Below are positions 34,726 to 47,200 of a DNA stretch of 64,000 bases, piece by piece. The stretch's first letter is position 1. Each line of letters begins with the position of its first letter. The DNA is from Vigna angularis. Its lineage: Eukaryota > Streptophyta > Magnoliopsida > Fabales > Fabaceae. Position numbers and translations under genes: made by a program. The stretch covers positions 124,001-188,000 of the forward strand of contig NC_068973.1 of NCBI RefSeq assembly GCF_016808095.1, in the 5' to 3' direction. The notes beneath the pieces are model-generated. The model was not told the DNA's origin. It ran no database searches and was given only the letters and a program-made list of their open reading frames with translations.

Positions 34726-37700
34726 TCATATTTCGTATGTCATTCCAATCTTGAGAAGTCTATTCCGTGGGATTGCCATGGAACTCTGACCTTGTCTAAA
34801 GTTCTTTCTGAAGAAACTGTACACATAATTCACAATGATCTTATTGATGATGGAGGAGTTTGGGTGAGCCACAACCTCTGCTTCTGCCAGCATGTACACC
34901 ACGCCTTTCTCTGATGCTTTTTCTATGAATTTGAGTTCCTCTTCAGCTCCATGGATGGGTGGGGCAAGGAAGTTAGCATATGACTTGGTGTCACTCCCCC
35001 CCAATGATCGAATGGAATCAGATGAGGCTGATGCTGGTTGATTGGGGATTATTCTACTAGAGGAACGATGTGCTTCCCTCTTATCACTGCTTTCAACCAC
35101 CGTTGTTTGTTCGATTGCATTTCCAATTCCCTCCACTTCCACCATATGGTAGTTCTCCTCCTGAATGAACGCCTTTAGATTTTGTATCAATTCTGACTCA
35201 AACTTTGCAGGATCTTCAAGAACATCATTGTAACCATGCCTCACAACACAACGAAAAACTCTGTACTCTCTTGGCTCCACCTGTCGAAACAAGAACCTCT
35301 CCTCCGATGCAACACTACTCACGGGAATTGCTTTAATAGACACAAACACAAGAATTGAGTGGACAGATGGAATGTTAGCTATAAGGTGTGGGAATATAGG
35401 AGGAATGCCTTGCACCAACTCAGAATACAAAAGTCCAATTCCTGGTACTCGCCTTACATCTGGATTGTTCGCCACTTCATTCAGATATGCACTTGATACC
35501 TTATTTTTTAACTCAAACATGTATCTTTCTTTGTGCACATAGTGCCAAATTCCCATAATCGACGTCAAGAACATAGCTGATACAATTGGAAAATACCCTC
35601 CTCCTGTAAACTTGGTCAGTTGAGATGTTAAATAAACTAATTCAATGAAACCGAATCCAAAGAAGAACAATGTCACACGCCATAGACTCTTTTTCCATAA
35701 AACAAGCATTATTAGCGAAACCAGAGTTGTTGAAATCATCATGTCACCAATAACCGCAATCCCTGCATATATCCAAGCAAACATTTTATGTATGACTCAT
35801 TTCTCCTACATCTTTTCCTAACATAAGATACATAAAAAAAAAGCATCAATAATAATAATCACTTACCATATGCATGACTAATCTTTTCTGTGGTCTTGAA
35901 GGCAGCACACACCACGATACATGCGATCATGAACATGTAGTTTATTTCTGGAATATACACCTGACCATGATGTTTGATGGAAGTGTGCACCACCCTAACT
36001 CTTGGAAAACAACCTAGACTTAGGGCTTGGGATATAATGGAGAATGCTCCCGTAATCATTGCTTGGCTAGCTATAATGGCAGCAGCAACAGCCACAACAA
36101 AAGTTGGCCAATATAAGGGACCTACAATGTTATTTTTAATTCTTGATTAATTCACACATAAAAGGAGAAATTAATTTATTAAATGTGTTACTTAAAAGGA
36201 CTACTTCCAACTTGTTAAATGTATTATGTCTAGATGGTTAAAATAAAATTACTTACCTGGAATGCAATCATAGAAAGTATTAGCTACATTGTCAGGAAAC
36301 TTCCTCAAATATGCTGCTTGCCCAATGTATGCAATCACGATTGATGGACATGTAATGAAAGAAAAGCTTATCTGCAACACATTATATTGTATAATCAATT
36401 TGAGTTCAACTTTAATCAATTGTAGCTTGAAACACCTTTTGTGAAGAAATTAACCTTAATAATAAATATATTTACTTACTTGAATGGCTCGTACATTAAA
36501 GTGACCCAAGTCAGCAAACATAGCCTCAGATCCTAAAATGACATATATATAAGTTAAAATAAAAGGTTAAATAATTTAATCGGGAATAATTAAAAAGAGA
36601 CATTAGTCACCTGTTATGCATAAAAAAACTCCACCAAGTGATAACCATCCATTCTTTCCATTACGTTTGAAGTAATCATATATATATTTTGGATAAAAGG
36701 CACGTAATACTCCAATGTCATATTTGAATAAGTTGTAAAAACCAATTCCAGCGATGAACAAAAACCACACCAAAATAATTGGAGCAAATGAGAATCCCAC
36801 TTTATCAGTACCAAAACGTTGAACAGAGAATAGGACTATCAAAATTGCTATTGTGATTCCCACAACAGCATCTGAAAAAATAGAAACAACATTAAGCATA
36901 TTTGAAAGAAATTGCATTTAAAAGAAGACATGGTAAGACGTTGATGACACACACCTTGACCTAATGATTTACTGATCCCACTTACAGCTGAAAGTACTGC
37001 ACAACATTAAACAATATAATAGTATGAGAGGAGCTTAATTGCTTGGTAAATATATTCTCACATTGATTAGAAAAACTTAGAAATATAAGAAATTGAGGAA
37101 CCTGATATTGATGGAGTAAGAATGCCGTCTCCTATAACCATGGAAGTTCCCATTATTGCAAGAAGCACAAGCACAACTCGTGCAACATTACTGCCCTCGA
37201 GTTTCTGTTTTAGTTTGTGAGCCCGTTTCATCTGAGTCGATGGGGTTTCTAGTTTGTAATTAGAAAGCTCCCTATCCTCTGGTTGTTCATTTGGAATCAA
37301 ACTCATTTTTATGTGCCTACATATTAATGAATACAGTGCAAAGGCCCCACCTGTGAAATTTAAAATCACATAATAAATAACTTACTATCGTGATTTCATA
37401 TTGGATAAACATATCAAGCACACTTATGTTAATTTTATCTCACAATATATTCGATATTTATTATAAAATTATCATTCTATCGTTTTTTATGTCACGCACA
37501 CTACATTTGTCGTGATAAGTTCTCATTTTTCACTAATAAACAATTTACTATTTTTCTATTGTTTGTCCAATATAAAAAACACAACGATGTACAAATGCAC
37601 AGAAACACTACTCACTTTCACGCTGCATAAAAATAAGAAAAAATGTAATATAAATATCTGTCTGCCACCATTTTCCAAACAAAGAGAGCATAAATAGCTT

Positions 37701-38980
37701 AAATTTGATGTAAAAGCTTGCTTATAGATTAAATAAAAGGTAACTAATATGATAAGCCTGTTCTAATAACTTTCATTTTTACTATTATTGCGTCTTTTTT
37801 TATGACATATATAGTGCACTTGTCATAATTTCTTTTTCTTTACCAATCTAAATATATCCAGATCACTATTTTTATTATTTTTCTAATTTAAAAAAAATAC
37901 ATATGCACATATGTATGCATGTACAAGCGCATACATAAACAAACTCATAAACATATGACGTACATATATATATATATATACACACACGCACGAAATTATT
38001 TTCTTTTATAATTACTAAGTAGAAAAAATAAATATATATTTATGATTCTTGATTTAGTTGTTTATATTTATTTATATATATTTAGTTTTTTATTTATTTT
38101 TCATTTTCTAAAAATAATATAGTTTAGTAAAAGTTGGATATTTTAAAATTGGATTTTTTTTTCTAAAATGTCCAACAAAGAAAAAATAAAAAAACAAATA
38201 ACTCTGTCCAAGAAAAAACAATAAGATTAAAGTCTTTTGTTAGAGTCGATAACCGATCCAAGTCTGAGAAAAAGACAAATTTGACACCAAAACCAAAGCA
38301 TACCGATCTGGGTTTGTTTGAGTTCAAAATTGGACCACTCTCTTTCATTTCGTTTTCACTTAATATTTGTTTAGTGTAATATTGAAATATAATGAAATAA
38401 AGAATAAAGAAGGAATGTAACAGGAAGTGATAGAAGAATGTGAAAGAAGATTTGAAGAGAAAGAAAGAAGTAGGTTAAAACTGAGACGAAAAAGAATGGT
38501 ACCGTTGCCATTGTCATTAGCCCACAGTACGATGAAGACATATTTGATCATAGGTATGAGAAGGATGGTGTAGATGATAAGAGACAAAACACCCAAAATA
38601 TCATCATTATGCTTGATTCCATCGGTGAAGGTACTGGCATATACATAAAGGGGTGATGTCCCAATATCACCATACACAACTCCTATGCTTTGAAATGCTA
38701 AGCTGAGAGTAATTCTCCATCCCATCTGTTCAAATATAATAAATAAATGAATATATGTATTCATAAATTATGAACTGAGATGTGTATATAAGATTTATAC
38801 CTTGTGAGGATTGTGTGCAACCATGGAAACTCTTCCAGCTTCTAAATTCAGAGAATCTATGCGTCTTAGTTTTGCCCATGATACCTTTCGCTCTTTCAGC
38901 TTAAGGTTCTTCTCTGCCTCTGCTGTTACACCAGTTTCCTCCGTGCTCTTTCTTCCATCTTCTCCTTCTGCTCCAGACAT
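34726..38980 (-). CDS. HAK5: HAK5-type high-affinity potassium transporter copy B, intact
   Basis: Predicted K+/H+ symporter of the KUP/HAK/KT family at the plasma membrane. Nine exons: 38980-38801, 38725-38503, 37350-37102, 36996-36955, 36871-36611, 36532-36480, 36371-36257, 36121-35867 and 35762-34726, totalling 2415 nt, 804 aa plus stop. All introns are GT-AG; the exon 6 donor follows A instead of G. Motifs: [20 protein letters not shown] in the N-terminal cytosolic part, [11 protein letters not shown] at 79-89 (first membrane segment), [10 protein letters not shown], and [18 protein letters not shown]; the end is GMTYEI. The hydrophobic core ends around residue 560 and a cytosolic tail follows. 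The N-terminal KERKVSW stretch and the Gln that is a stop in copy A are both present. It is the only HAK5 in this window with an undamaged frame, so it probably carries the function. Confidence 0.93.
37845..38120. repeat. CA-rich repeat, copy 3, inside HAK5-B intron 2
   Basis: A degenerate copy of the repeat at 33243 and 34155, with a short TA run at 37965-37980. Similar but shorter ACAC/GATGTAC text occurs in HAK5-A intron 2 near 26450-26490. Confidence 0.6.
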
Positions 38981-39060
38981 CTTCACTCTCCACGCACTTA
39001 TTTTTTTTTCTTCTTCTCTGTTGGAGTTAGAGATATTCAATTTGTGTTCATTTGCATTAG

Positions 39061-39068
39061 TTTTTATA
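39061..39068 (-). promoter_or_regulatory. Probable TATA box, HAK5 copy B
   Basis: TATAAAAA on the minus strand, about 85 bp before the ATG at 38980, in a context shared with copy A. Confidence 0.5.
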
Positions 39069-39080
39069 GGCACACAAGTC

Positions 39081-41396
39081 AGATCTTGATACCCTCCTAC
39101 TTAGTCATAATATCATATTTTATCATCAATAATTGCACTCTTTTTTTGTTTAATTTTTAAACTGCGCATCCCTCACGAGCTCATCAGTTGACTTTTATGG
39201 TTGTTGTTATTAGGTGTATGAATAATCAATTCTTTACTCCCAAGTTTAGCATTTCTTCATTCAGTTATTGCTTGCTTTACTTGAATTTTTCTGCATGCGT
39301 CACCACTGTAGAATAATGTGTCTTTTTTTAGTCCATTTACACTATTGCTACATCACAGAATGACTTTAATGCTAATAAATTATCAGTATAACGTTAAACT
39401 ATTCAATTAGCGTATTTAATGTTATAATAATTCAATAATTACGTTATGGACATCATGTTGGGAGAAAAAGTAGGATGACAACGTACAAAGTTGATAAAAT
39501 CAAAAATACTTTTAAAAAATTAAAACATAAATAAATATTCAAGTTTAAAAATATTTTAAATATTTTTTTAATTTATTTCTCTAAATTTTAATTAAATCTT
39601 TTTTATACACTAATAAAAATTATAATATATCTCTTAAATGCACAAAAACTAACTATTTACTTAATAATATATTTAAATATGTTTTTGGCCATTGAAAATT
39701 AGAATTAATCTCTCTTCAAAATTTTATTCTCCAATTTTAAAAATATGTAGATTTACTCATTTTAACTAAATTTTGTTAAGTTTATTTAACATTTTAAATA
39801 TCCTTTTCAAATAATATTGAAGTGAAATGTATCAAACAGCATAAACAACTCAAATGTTATCATGAAATACATTTTGAAATGTTAAATAAACTTAACAAAG
39901 TTTGGTTAAAAAATATAAATCCATATATTTATAAAGTTGGAAAACTAAGTTGGACCAAAGTTTCAAAAATTAATTAATTTCAATTTTTGTTGAAAGTTAA
40001 GAAAACCAAAAACATATTTAACAATACAATATTTTAACATAATCATACAATAATTATGATAAAAGAGAAATTATTTCGAAGATGTGAGTGAATTTCATAG
40101 ATATAAAATAAATCAAAAATTATAAGAAAAAAGAAAAAATATGTAACAAAAAAAAATTCTAAAACTAAAACCTAAAAAAATAAATAATATATATTATCTA
40201 ATAAAATGTGAGTATTTTAGTGATTTAGACGAGTACTAGGGCGAGAATAGAGCAGGTACATATACTCATACCCTTTCATATCCAATTGAAAAAGTAGATA
40301 TTATTATCCATACACAAATAATGTAGGGATTCTCCGTAAAAAAAATGGAGTTGGATTCAAACAGTACTTGTGTAAACCAATTTATTTGTCGTATCTAGAA
40401 AAAAAAGTGACCGATTGAATGGCACAAAAACAAAAATTAGAATTTCTGTGAAATAAAAAATGGTTATAAGTAAATTTTTATATTGATAAATAATTAGGAG
40501 TGAAGGATAGTGTAGTTTTAAGATTGAACTCATAAATACAATGATCAATTATTAACCAAACTTCTAATTGAAAACATAACTGAGTGAGAGAGATATATAT
40601 ACCTTGGGTTTTTCATCCAAAGTGATGATCTTAAACACCAATTTTACAAATGTCATAATAATATATTAATTTAAAATTTATATATTTAGTCATTATCACT
40701 TACAAAGTACATAATTCAATATTGAAATTTTCTTGAATGTTTCTTCTTAAAAAAAATATAGTTTTGAAGTTGTATTTGATATGGATCTCATTTTAAACAA
40801 GTTTTTATAACTTTATTTCTTTGATTTATTGGATACTCTCATATCTTTGATTTTATGTTTGAAAGTATTAATGTGAAACTCTTCATTTATTATTCTTTAA
40901 ATCTTAAGAAGGGCTGATAGAACAATTGAATCATTTGGTATTATGTTTCAAAATAGTTGAAGAAATTGAATTTGTGTTATTTCTTCATATGTAGCTTTTT
41001 TTTTTATCATTTTTAAAAAATGAATTTATTATTTTATTCTCCATCAATATACCTATTTAACAACAAAGTTCAAGATTTATAAATAAAAAAATTATCAGAA
41101 TTAACAACCAATTATGAAAAAACACATAATAGTTAATCTTTCCTTCCATGTTCATAAAAAATGTTACACAAAAGGTTTATGAGATAAAAAAATTATTATA
41201 CTATGAAAGTAATATTTGAATATCAAGTAGGACAAGAGATTTACTATACAATATATCCTCGAAAGATTGTGATATTAGATAAAGTAAATCTAAAGAATGT
41301 GAAATAAGATAGTGATAAACGTCATAATCTAATAGATTGAGAAATAAAGAAAGATTCCTCGTAAAGAATTCAATCTTCGATAAGAATCAATGTTCT
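39081..41396. other. AT-rich intergenic DNA upstream of HAK5-B
   Basis: This holds the HAK5-B promoter side and then AT-rich DNA without genes. The frame at 40357-40548 has no recognisable content. Confidence 0.4.
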
Positions 41397-41405
41397 ATAA
41401 TAAAA

Positions 41406-42735
41406 TGATAATAATACTTTGACAATATTTTAACACCATTTACGTGTCATTCTGTGATTGGTCCATGTTAGTGTTTATGATTATTATTAGGTTTAATAGG
41501 TTCAGAGTTCCCTATATTTGCAGGTTCGTTTCAATTGGGTCCTCCAATTTTGGAAGTGATCAATTGAATCCCTAATTTGGTCGATTTGATTCAATGATAA
41601 CATTTTCGTTAAATGCAGTTAACGACGTTAACTTTTTTAACAGGTGACAAGCTGAGGCATTCAGGTGACACCGTTTGAGCGTGTATTTTTAACATTTTTA
41701 ATTGTTAAATATATTAATAAATGAAAATATAATTTAAAATTGGCAATGGCACTAAGAGAACACGAATGGGTCTCTCCCTCTTTCGAGATTAAAGACACAA
41801 GCTCTTCATCTTCCCAGAACAGATCATTTTGAAGCAAAGCCAAAGGAAAAGATTGCAACTTTCTCCCAGATGGGTCATCGTCGTTGATCTCACACTCAGC
41901 GCCGTTCGCATCGAAATCTTCGTCGAAGGTGTCACGCTCTTCGCAGAGAAGTGCATCGAGGATGGAGGAAGAGTGGTGCTGTGCATCGTCACCGAGAGCC
42001 ATTCTCTTCAAAGATTCCAGAAGTCACCAGGGAGGGAGGGAGGGGAAGGAGGATCATCTTTCTCCTAATACTGATCTGATTAAAAATAAACCAGAGGGGG
42101 GCTTTTTCATGATTCTTCACTTAAGAAAGGGAATGTTCCCCTACTCAAGAGGCCTTTCGCAATTCGTAATGCGGGAAAACCATCACTCACAATCTTGGGG
42201 AAACATTTTACTCTCAGATCACAATTGTTCATTCCTATAACCCATTCCAATATTGTCTCCCATCCTCCGTTGGCACACCAGGACCTTCATCCTCTGCCTG
42301 CACTACACAACGAGCCACAAAGAAATAGAAACCAGTCATCAGTAAAAGAGGTGAATTTCCATAGCAAAAGGCACATAGAAGACATATTCATGACCTCAGA
42401 TTCGAAATTTCTCCTCAATTGTTCTCCTGGATGCCTAGAAAACAAGTAAAACCCATTCACGGTGCCACCTGGATGCCTCAGCTTGCCACCTGTTAAAAAA
42501 GTTAACGTCGTTAACTGCATTTAACGAAAATGCTATCATTGAATTAAATTGACCAAATTAGGGATTCAATTGATCACTTCCGAACCCAATTGAAACGAAT
42601 CCGGAATTATAGGGACCTCCGAACCTATTAAACCTTATTATTATTATTGATTGTGGAGTAATTTTGGACCAATCACAGAATACATGTAAATGATGTTAAA
42701 ATGTTGTAGAAAATGTTGTCAAAGTATCATTATCC
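41406..42735. mobile_element. Pack-MULE with long inverted repeats and 9-bp target duplication
   Basis: The terminal inverted repeats are about 270 bp (41406-41676 and 42460-42735). Outer ends read GATAATAATACTTTGACAA and, reversed, GATAATGATACTTTGACAA; inner parts share GTTAACGACGTTAAC and GGTTTAATAGGTTC. The identical 9-mer ATAATAAAA flanks it at 41397-41405 and 42736-42744. These are hallmarks of Mutator-like elements. There is no transposase; the interior is host-derived (see the cyclin fragment), so it is a Pack-MULE dependent on a transposase elsewhere. Confidence 0.88.
41661..42002 (-). pseudogene. Captured N-terminal fragment of a D3-type cyclin
   Basis: The frame from the ATG at 42002 begins MALGDDAQHHSSSILDAL, continues with LCEERDTF, an acidic stretch, then LQNDLFWEDEELVSLISKE. 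This matches the start of plant CYCD3 proteins: a short His-rich leader, the LxCxE-type retinoblastoma-binding position (here LLCEE) and the conserved FWEDEELxSL block. The fragment stops before the cyclin box and runs into AT-rich element sequence, ending at 41661. The DNA on its 5' side (to about 42455) is probably the captured 5' UTR or promoter. It may encode a peptide of about 113 residues; whether it is expressed is unknown. Parent gene not in this window. Confidence 0.75.
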
Positions 42736-42744
42736 ATAATAAAA

Positions 42745-43930
42745 ATTAAGAAAATTCTCTTTTACAAGAATTCTGTAAAATAATGAGACTCAAAAATATT
42801 TTTTCTTTCAAATTTGGACTCTTCAACCTTGTCATAAGTTCTTCGAAATATAATAATTTACATTCAAATTCTTCTTGTATTTGTTCCGTGGATAATTATC
42901 TATAAGTTTTCCTTTATATTTTATAAAAATGTAACAAATGAGAAATAAAAATGTAATAATAAGTTTGCATTTTTTTTTCTTCAAACACAAAAAGAGAACG
43001 TGTAAGAGATTGGAAGACAAGTATGTAGGTAAAAAGCATGGAGGTAAAAAAAATCTTATTAATTTTATTTTTTATTATATTTAATTTTATGTTTTGTTAT
43101 TCATTAACATTAAATACATACTTTATAAAAAAAATAAAAATCTATCTACTTTCATCTTCATAAGTTGTTATTGTAATACACAAAATTTTAAAATTTTGAT
43201 TGCCAAAACATCTTACCTACCTCCCATTATGCTCTGTCCCTTCTCATACAATATTATCGTTTGAAAAACTTTCGGAATAATGTAAATATTATATAGCATT
43301 GATGTTATGTATTAGTAGTAAACAATAAAGTCTATTAATATTCTAATTTTTTTAATTTTTAGTTTTAAAATATTTCAAAAACTAAATGTATATAATATAA
43401 ATGATAGAAGAATATGTACAAGTCTAAGAGGAAAAACGGAAAAGTAATATTAGAAAAAAAAAATTACAAATAGTTTTGCTAGTTTTAAAAAAAGCGACTT
43501 TATCTCATACTTAACAAAACATAAAATTAAGTATACGTGTTATTAAAGAGTACTATTTTATTTGTCACAGACTTTTATGGTGGCACTAATTCGTATTGAA
43601 AATTTCTTTAAAAATAATTATAATTTGAAACCTGTTATTGTAATAGTTTGCCAAAGTCAAGACATAAAAAAAATGAGTTTGACGAAAATCACGCCAACTA
43701 CTCTTTTTATATAGCGACATCAAAAGTTTTCCCTACTAACCAATAATACTAGTTTAAAATTCTAAAACTCTCTCTCCAAAATTAATTAATTATGCTTTGT
43801 AAAATATTTTGAAAATAAGATGTTACTTGAATAACACTATATCCAATTTAAAACAATTTGTGTAATAATTTTTTCTCTGTTTTATAAGGAAGCATGTAAA
43901 TAAAGAAAGAGCAAATGCAGTTGTTTGGTT
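42745..43930. other. AT-rich intergenic DNA, no gene seen
   Basis: No gene, RNA or element was recognised here. Confidence 0.4.
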
Positions 43931-43931
43931 G

Positions 43932-43966
<35 letters not shown>

Positions 43967-43967
43967 A
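43931..43967. repeat. (TA)n(TG)n microsatellite
   Basis: A TA run passing into a TG run, directly left of a foldback-type element. Confidence 0.9.
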
Positions 43968-44660
43968 GGGGTTTGTTAACTTGTATATACTCTTTTTTTT
44001 CGTTCGTACATTTTAGCAATGTGTATCGGATTTTAGTAAACAAAAATATTCTCATATATAATGGATTCAAGTTTTAAAGTGGGTATTTGAAAAATTCTCA
44101 TTCTCAAAACTAAAAGAAACAAGAAACTCTCAAAGTCTTACTCACCTCCCTCATTCATCTCAACCATTTCTCTTTCATCTCTCACTCTAACAAACAAAAA
44201 ACTCTCAAACCCTTACTCATCTCCCTCATTCCTCTCAACGCTTTCTCTTTCATTTCTCTCACTTTATCATGACATTCCTATAATAGCCCCAACTTAAAAA
44301 ATCAGAAACTCGTCGTTAAACAATTTCTTACAAAAAATGATTTTATAATGAGTTTTCATTTTATAATTTTTGTCTTATCTAATTTTATCTAATTTTCACA
44401 ATCATAATGACATCCGAAGGAATTGGTAATTAGCTTGGAAAAAATCAGAAACACTCGCGATTAAACAATTTATTACAAAAAATAGATTTTGTAATGAATT
44501 TTCATTTTATAATTTTTGTCTTTTCTTTTGTTTTGAGAATGAAAATTATTCAAATACATTTGACCTTAAAGCTTAAAATCCATAATATATGAGAGTATTT
44601 TTGTCTACTAAAATCCGATACACATTGCTAAAATATATCAACTAAAAAAAGGAGAAACCC
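43968..44660. mobile_element. Foldback/MULE-like element with 130-bp inverted ends
   Basis: The left arm (about 43990-44115) contains TTTTAGCAATGTGTATCGGA and CATTCTCAAAACTAAAAG; the right arm, reversed (about 44530-44650), contains the same words in the same order. The middle holds two tandem duplications: a pyrimidine-rich 80-bp unit (44120-44270) and a unit starting AATCAGAAAC (44300-44520). No open frame. Target duplication is uncertain (TTGTATATA against TTGTATGTA). Confidence 0.55.
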
Positions 44661-45390
44661 TTGTATGTATATAAAATAAACATCGATATTTTTACAGTCA
44701 CATTACACACACTTCTCTAAATTGAGAATGAATATTTGACTGACCTCATTGTCTTTTTTTCCTTGTTTTTTATATTACAGACGGAGAAACATATACTTTA
44801 TCCTTCCTTTGTCCTATTCAATAATTTTCCTTAGTTCCAAACAAAATTTAATTATACGTTTGCTTCGGAAAATAATTTTAAAATAAGAAAAGAAAAGGAA
44901 TAATTTGTTATATTAATAAAAAATTAAAAATATATAAATAACACATATTTTTATAGACATACGGGGATTTACTAATAATTTTCTTTCGAACAGTAAGGTT
45001 TCTTTTAATTTTAAGTTTAATGTTAAAAAGTGAAAGGATTTTAAATCTTGCATATCTTACTTTCTTTTGTTTCTTCCATTACTTCTTATTCTTGCATGAA
45101 ACAAAGAGAAGAAGACATGCATATATGTTCCCATTCCTTCTTTTATTAATTCTTCACTGTTTTTTTCTTCTTCATTGATCCAAAGAAAGAGAGAAATAAA
45201 AAAATAAAGATATAATAATTGATGTAATATGAATAAACATAAGTACAAAAATATTGTCATTGACAACAATTGCGTGTTTGAACAAAAATAAACATATTCC
45301 ATTCAGTCATTTAAAATTTTTTTTTGACTCGGACGTGATCATTTGAGGTTTTGTTATTCATGTAATTAATATTTCTTACAAAGTTTTTTT
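44661..45390. other. AT-rich spacer
   Basis: No gene recognised. The minus-strand frame at 45057-45302 is low complexity. Confidence 0.4.
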
Positions 45391-46078
45391 ATTATTGTCG
45401 CAACCGGAATCGCGACGGGACGACGATCCAATAAAAAGAATAAATATATTGAAAAGAGATTTTTTGGAGTCGCCACCATAGTTTATTCTGGAAAACTACG
45501 GAAAAACCATAAAATGATAAGGCATGGTCAAATTGAACCAGATTCTTGGTTCGGGAGTCGGTTACGTGTAGGGAAGGTATTAGCACCCTACAACGCCTGC
45601 CCTAAGGCAGTACCTTTAACTAAATGTGCGAATGTGGATGTGGTTTTCAAAGTGTTTAACTTTCCCTTAAAATAAAACTCGAAAGAAACAAACAATATTT
45701 TTTAGCTTTTTGGGCCCGACAAGGATTGACCTTGCTCCTACGTATTCTCATGTGAGAAATCAGGGTTACGTAGTTCTTTTAGAAAACTGCTTCAGAAAAT
45801 TGTTTGGAAAATTGTTTGAGAAATTGTTTTGGATAAATTTTGGATTTTTGGGAGAATGAACCTGACAAGGACTGGCCTTGCTCCTACGTATCTCCACTTT
45901 TGATGGAGAATCAAGGATCACGTAGTTCTGGCGATATTATTTGAGTTTGAAAAGTAGATGTTTTTTTAGTTTTTGATGATTTTTACATTTATTTTTATTT
46001 AGGAAAGAGAAAAGGTTTTTGGCACAAGGACGATGCGTGCGATCACACTTGTGCCTAAACCTTTGAAACATATTTTTT

Positions 46079-46345
46079 TGCGTAATGAGTACTAGGTTGA
46101 TGCGTACGATCGCACGAGCACTCACACGGCTTTTTTCCTCTTATTGTTTTGCGTAATGAGTACTAGGCTGATGCGTACGATCGCACGAGCACTCACACGG
46201 CTTTTTATTTATTTTGTTTTGCGTAATGAGTACTAGGCTGATGCGTACGATCGCACGAGCACTCACACGGCTTTTATTTATTTTATATTTGGGCAATAAG
46301 TACTAGGCTGATGCGTACGATCGCACGAGTACTCATACCGAAATT
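46079..46345. repeat. About 62-bp tandem repeat in the solo LTR
   Basis: Four units of GCGTAATGAGTACTAGGCTGA, TGCGTACGATCGCACGAGC and ACTCACACGGC, separated by T-rich spacers. Each unit holds the palindrome-like core CGTACGATCG. A diverged fifth unit starts near 46020 (GATGCGTGCGATCACAC). Confidence 0.85.
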
Positions 46346-46689
46346 TATTATATTAAATGTTTTTTAATGTTTTATATATTTTTTATTATTTATTACTTTT
46401 TTCCCTTTTTTTTTTTTTGAAATGAAACAAAATGAACAAAATCACTAAAACAAAGGGGTGGGGGTATTTTACAAAGGGGTTACATGTAGTAAAAATTTGA
46501 TAATAACACAAAGCTAAAGGTAAAGAAATAAAAGTCATCCAAATAATAATAAGGATAAAGAAACCAAGAGTGTGTAGCGCATGTTTGGTCCAAGCTTTGA
46601 TGAAGAAAATACGTACAGAGAGTGAAATCGGAGAGCACAAAGAATTGACTTACATTTTCATTCCCATAGCTTCAGCCTTTCTTTTCCAC

Positions 46690-47200
46690 TGACCTTTGTT
46701 GAATGTTTTATCTATAATTCTTTCAACACAGCTCCAAACGTAGTGAAACTTTTTTTTCATAGCACTAGACTCAGAGGGATTTCATTTGATAACTCACTCA
46801 TAATTTTTAAACCTCTGTACTAGCTGCAGTATAATTTCGAAATCAGGTTTGACTGTTTCGTTTCTGGACTGACCTTTGGTCACTGTTTTGGTTATATCAT
46901 TTCCCACAGAATTTCAAATGCAATGAGAATTTTTGGGTTAAAATATAGACTCAAAGGGCTTTCATTTGACTACTCACACATATTTTTTTGACATCTGAGT
47001 AAGGAGCAGTATAAATTTGAAATCAGGTTCTTCAGTTTCGTTTCTGGCACTGACCTTTGGTCACTGTTTTGGTTAGATCGGTTTCCACGGAGCTTCAAAT
47101 GTGATGAGACTTTTTGGGTTAGAATCTAGACTCAGAGGGCTTTCATTTGAATACTCACACATAATTTTTGGACGTCTGGACTAGATGCAGATCAGTTTTG
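46690..47200. repeat. About 180-bp tandem repeat, three units, in the solo LTR
   Basis: Each unit has CTGACCTTTG, GAGTCTA-like text with CAAATGNNATGAGA, ACTCAGAGGGCTTTCATTTGA and CTCACACATA in the same order. Units are diverged by about a tenth to a fifth by eye. Confidence 0.75.

Noticed and set aside
43968..44660. TTGTATATA/TTGTATGTA as a target duplication
   Set aside because: One mismatch, low complexity, and the inverted arms suggest different ends; not used to set boundaries.
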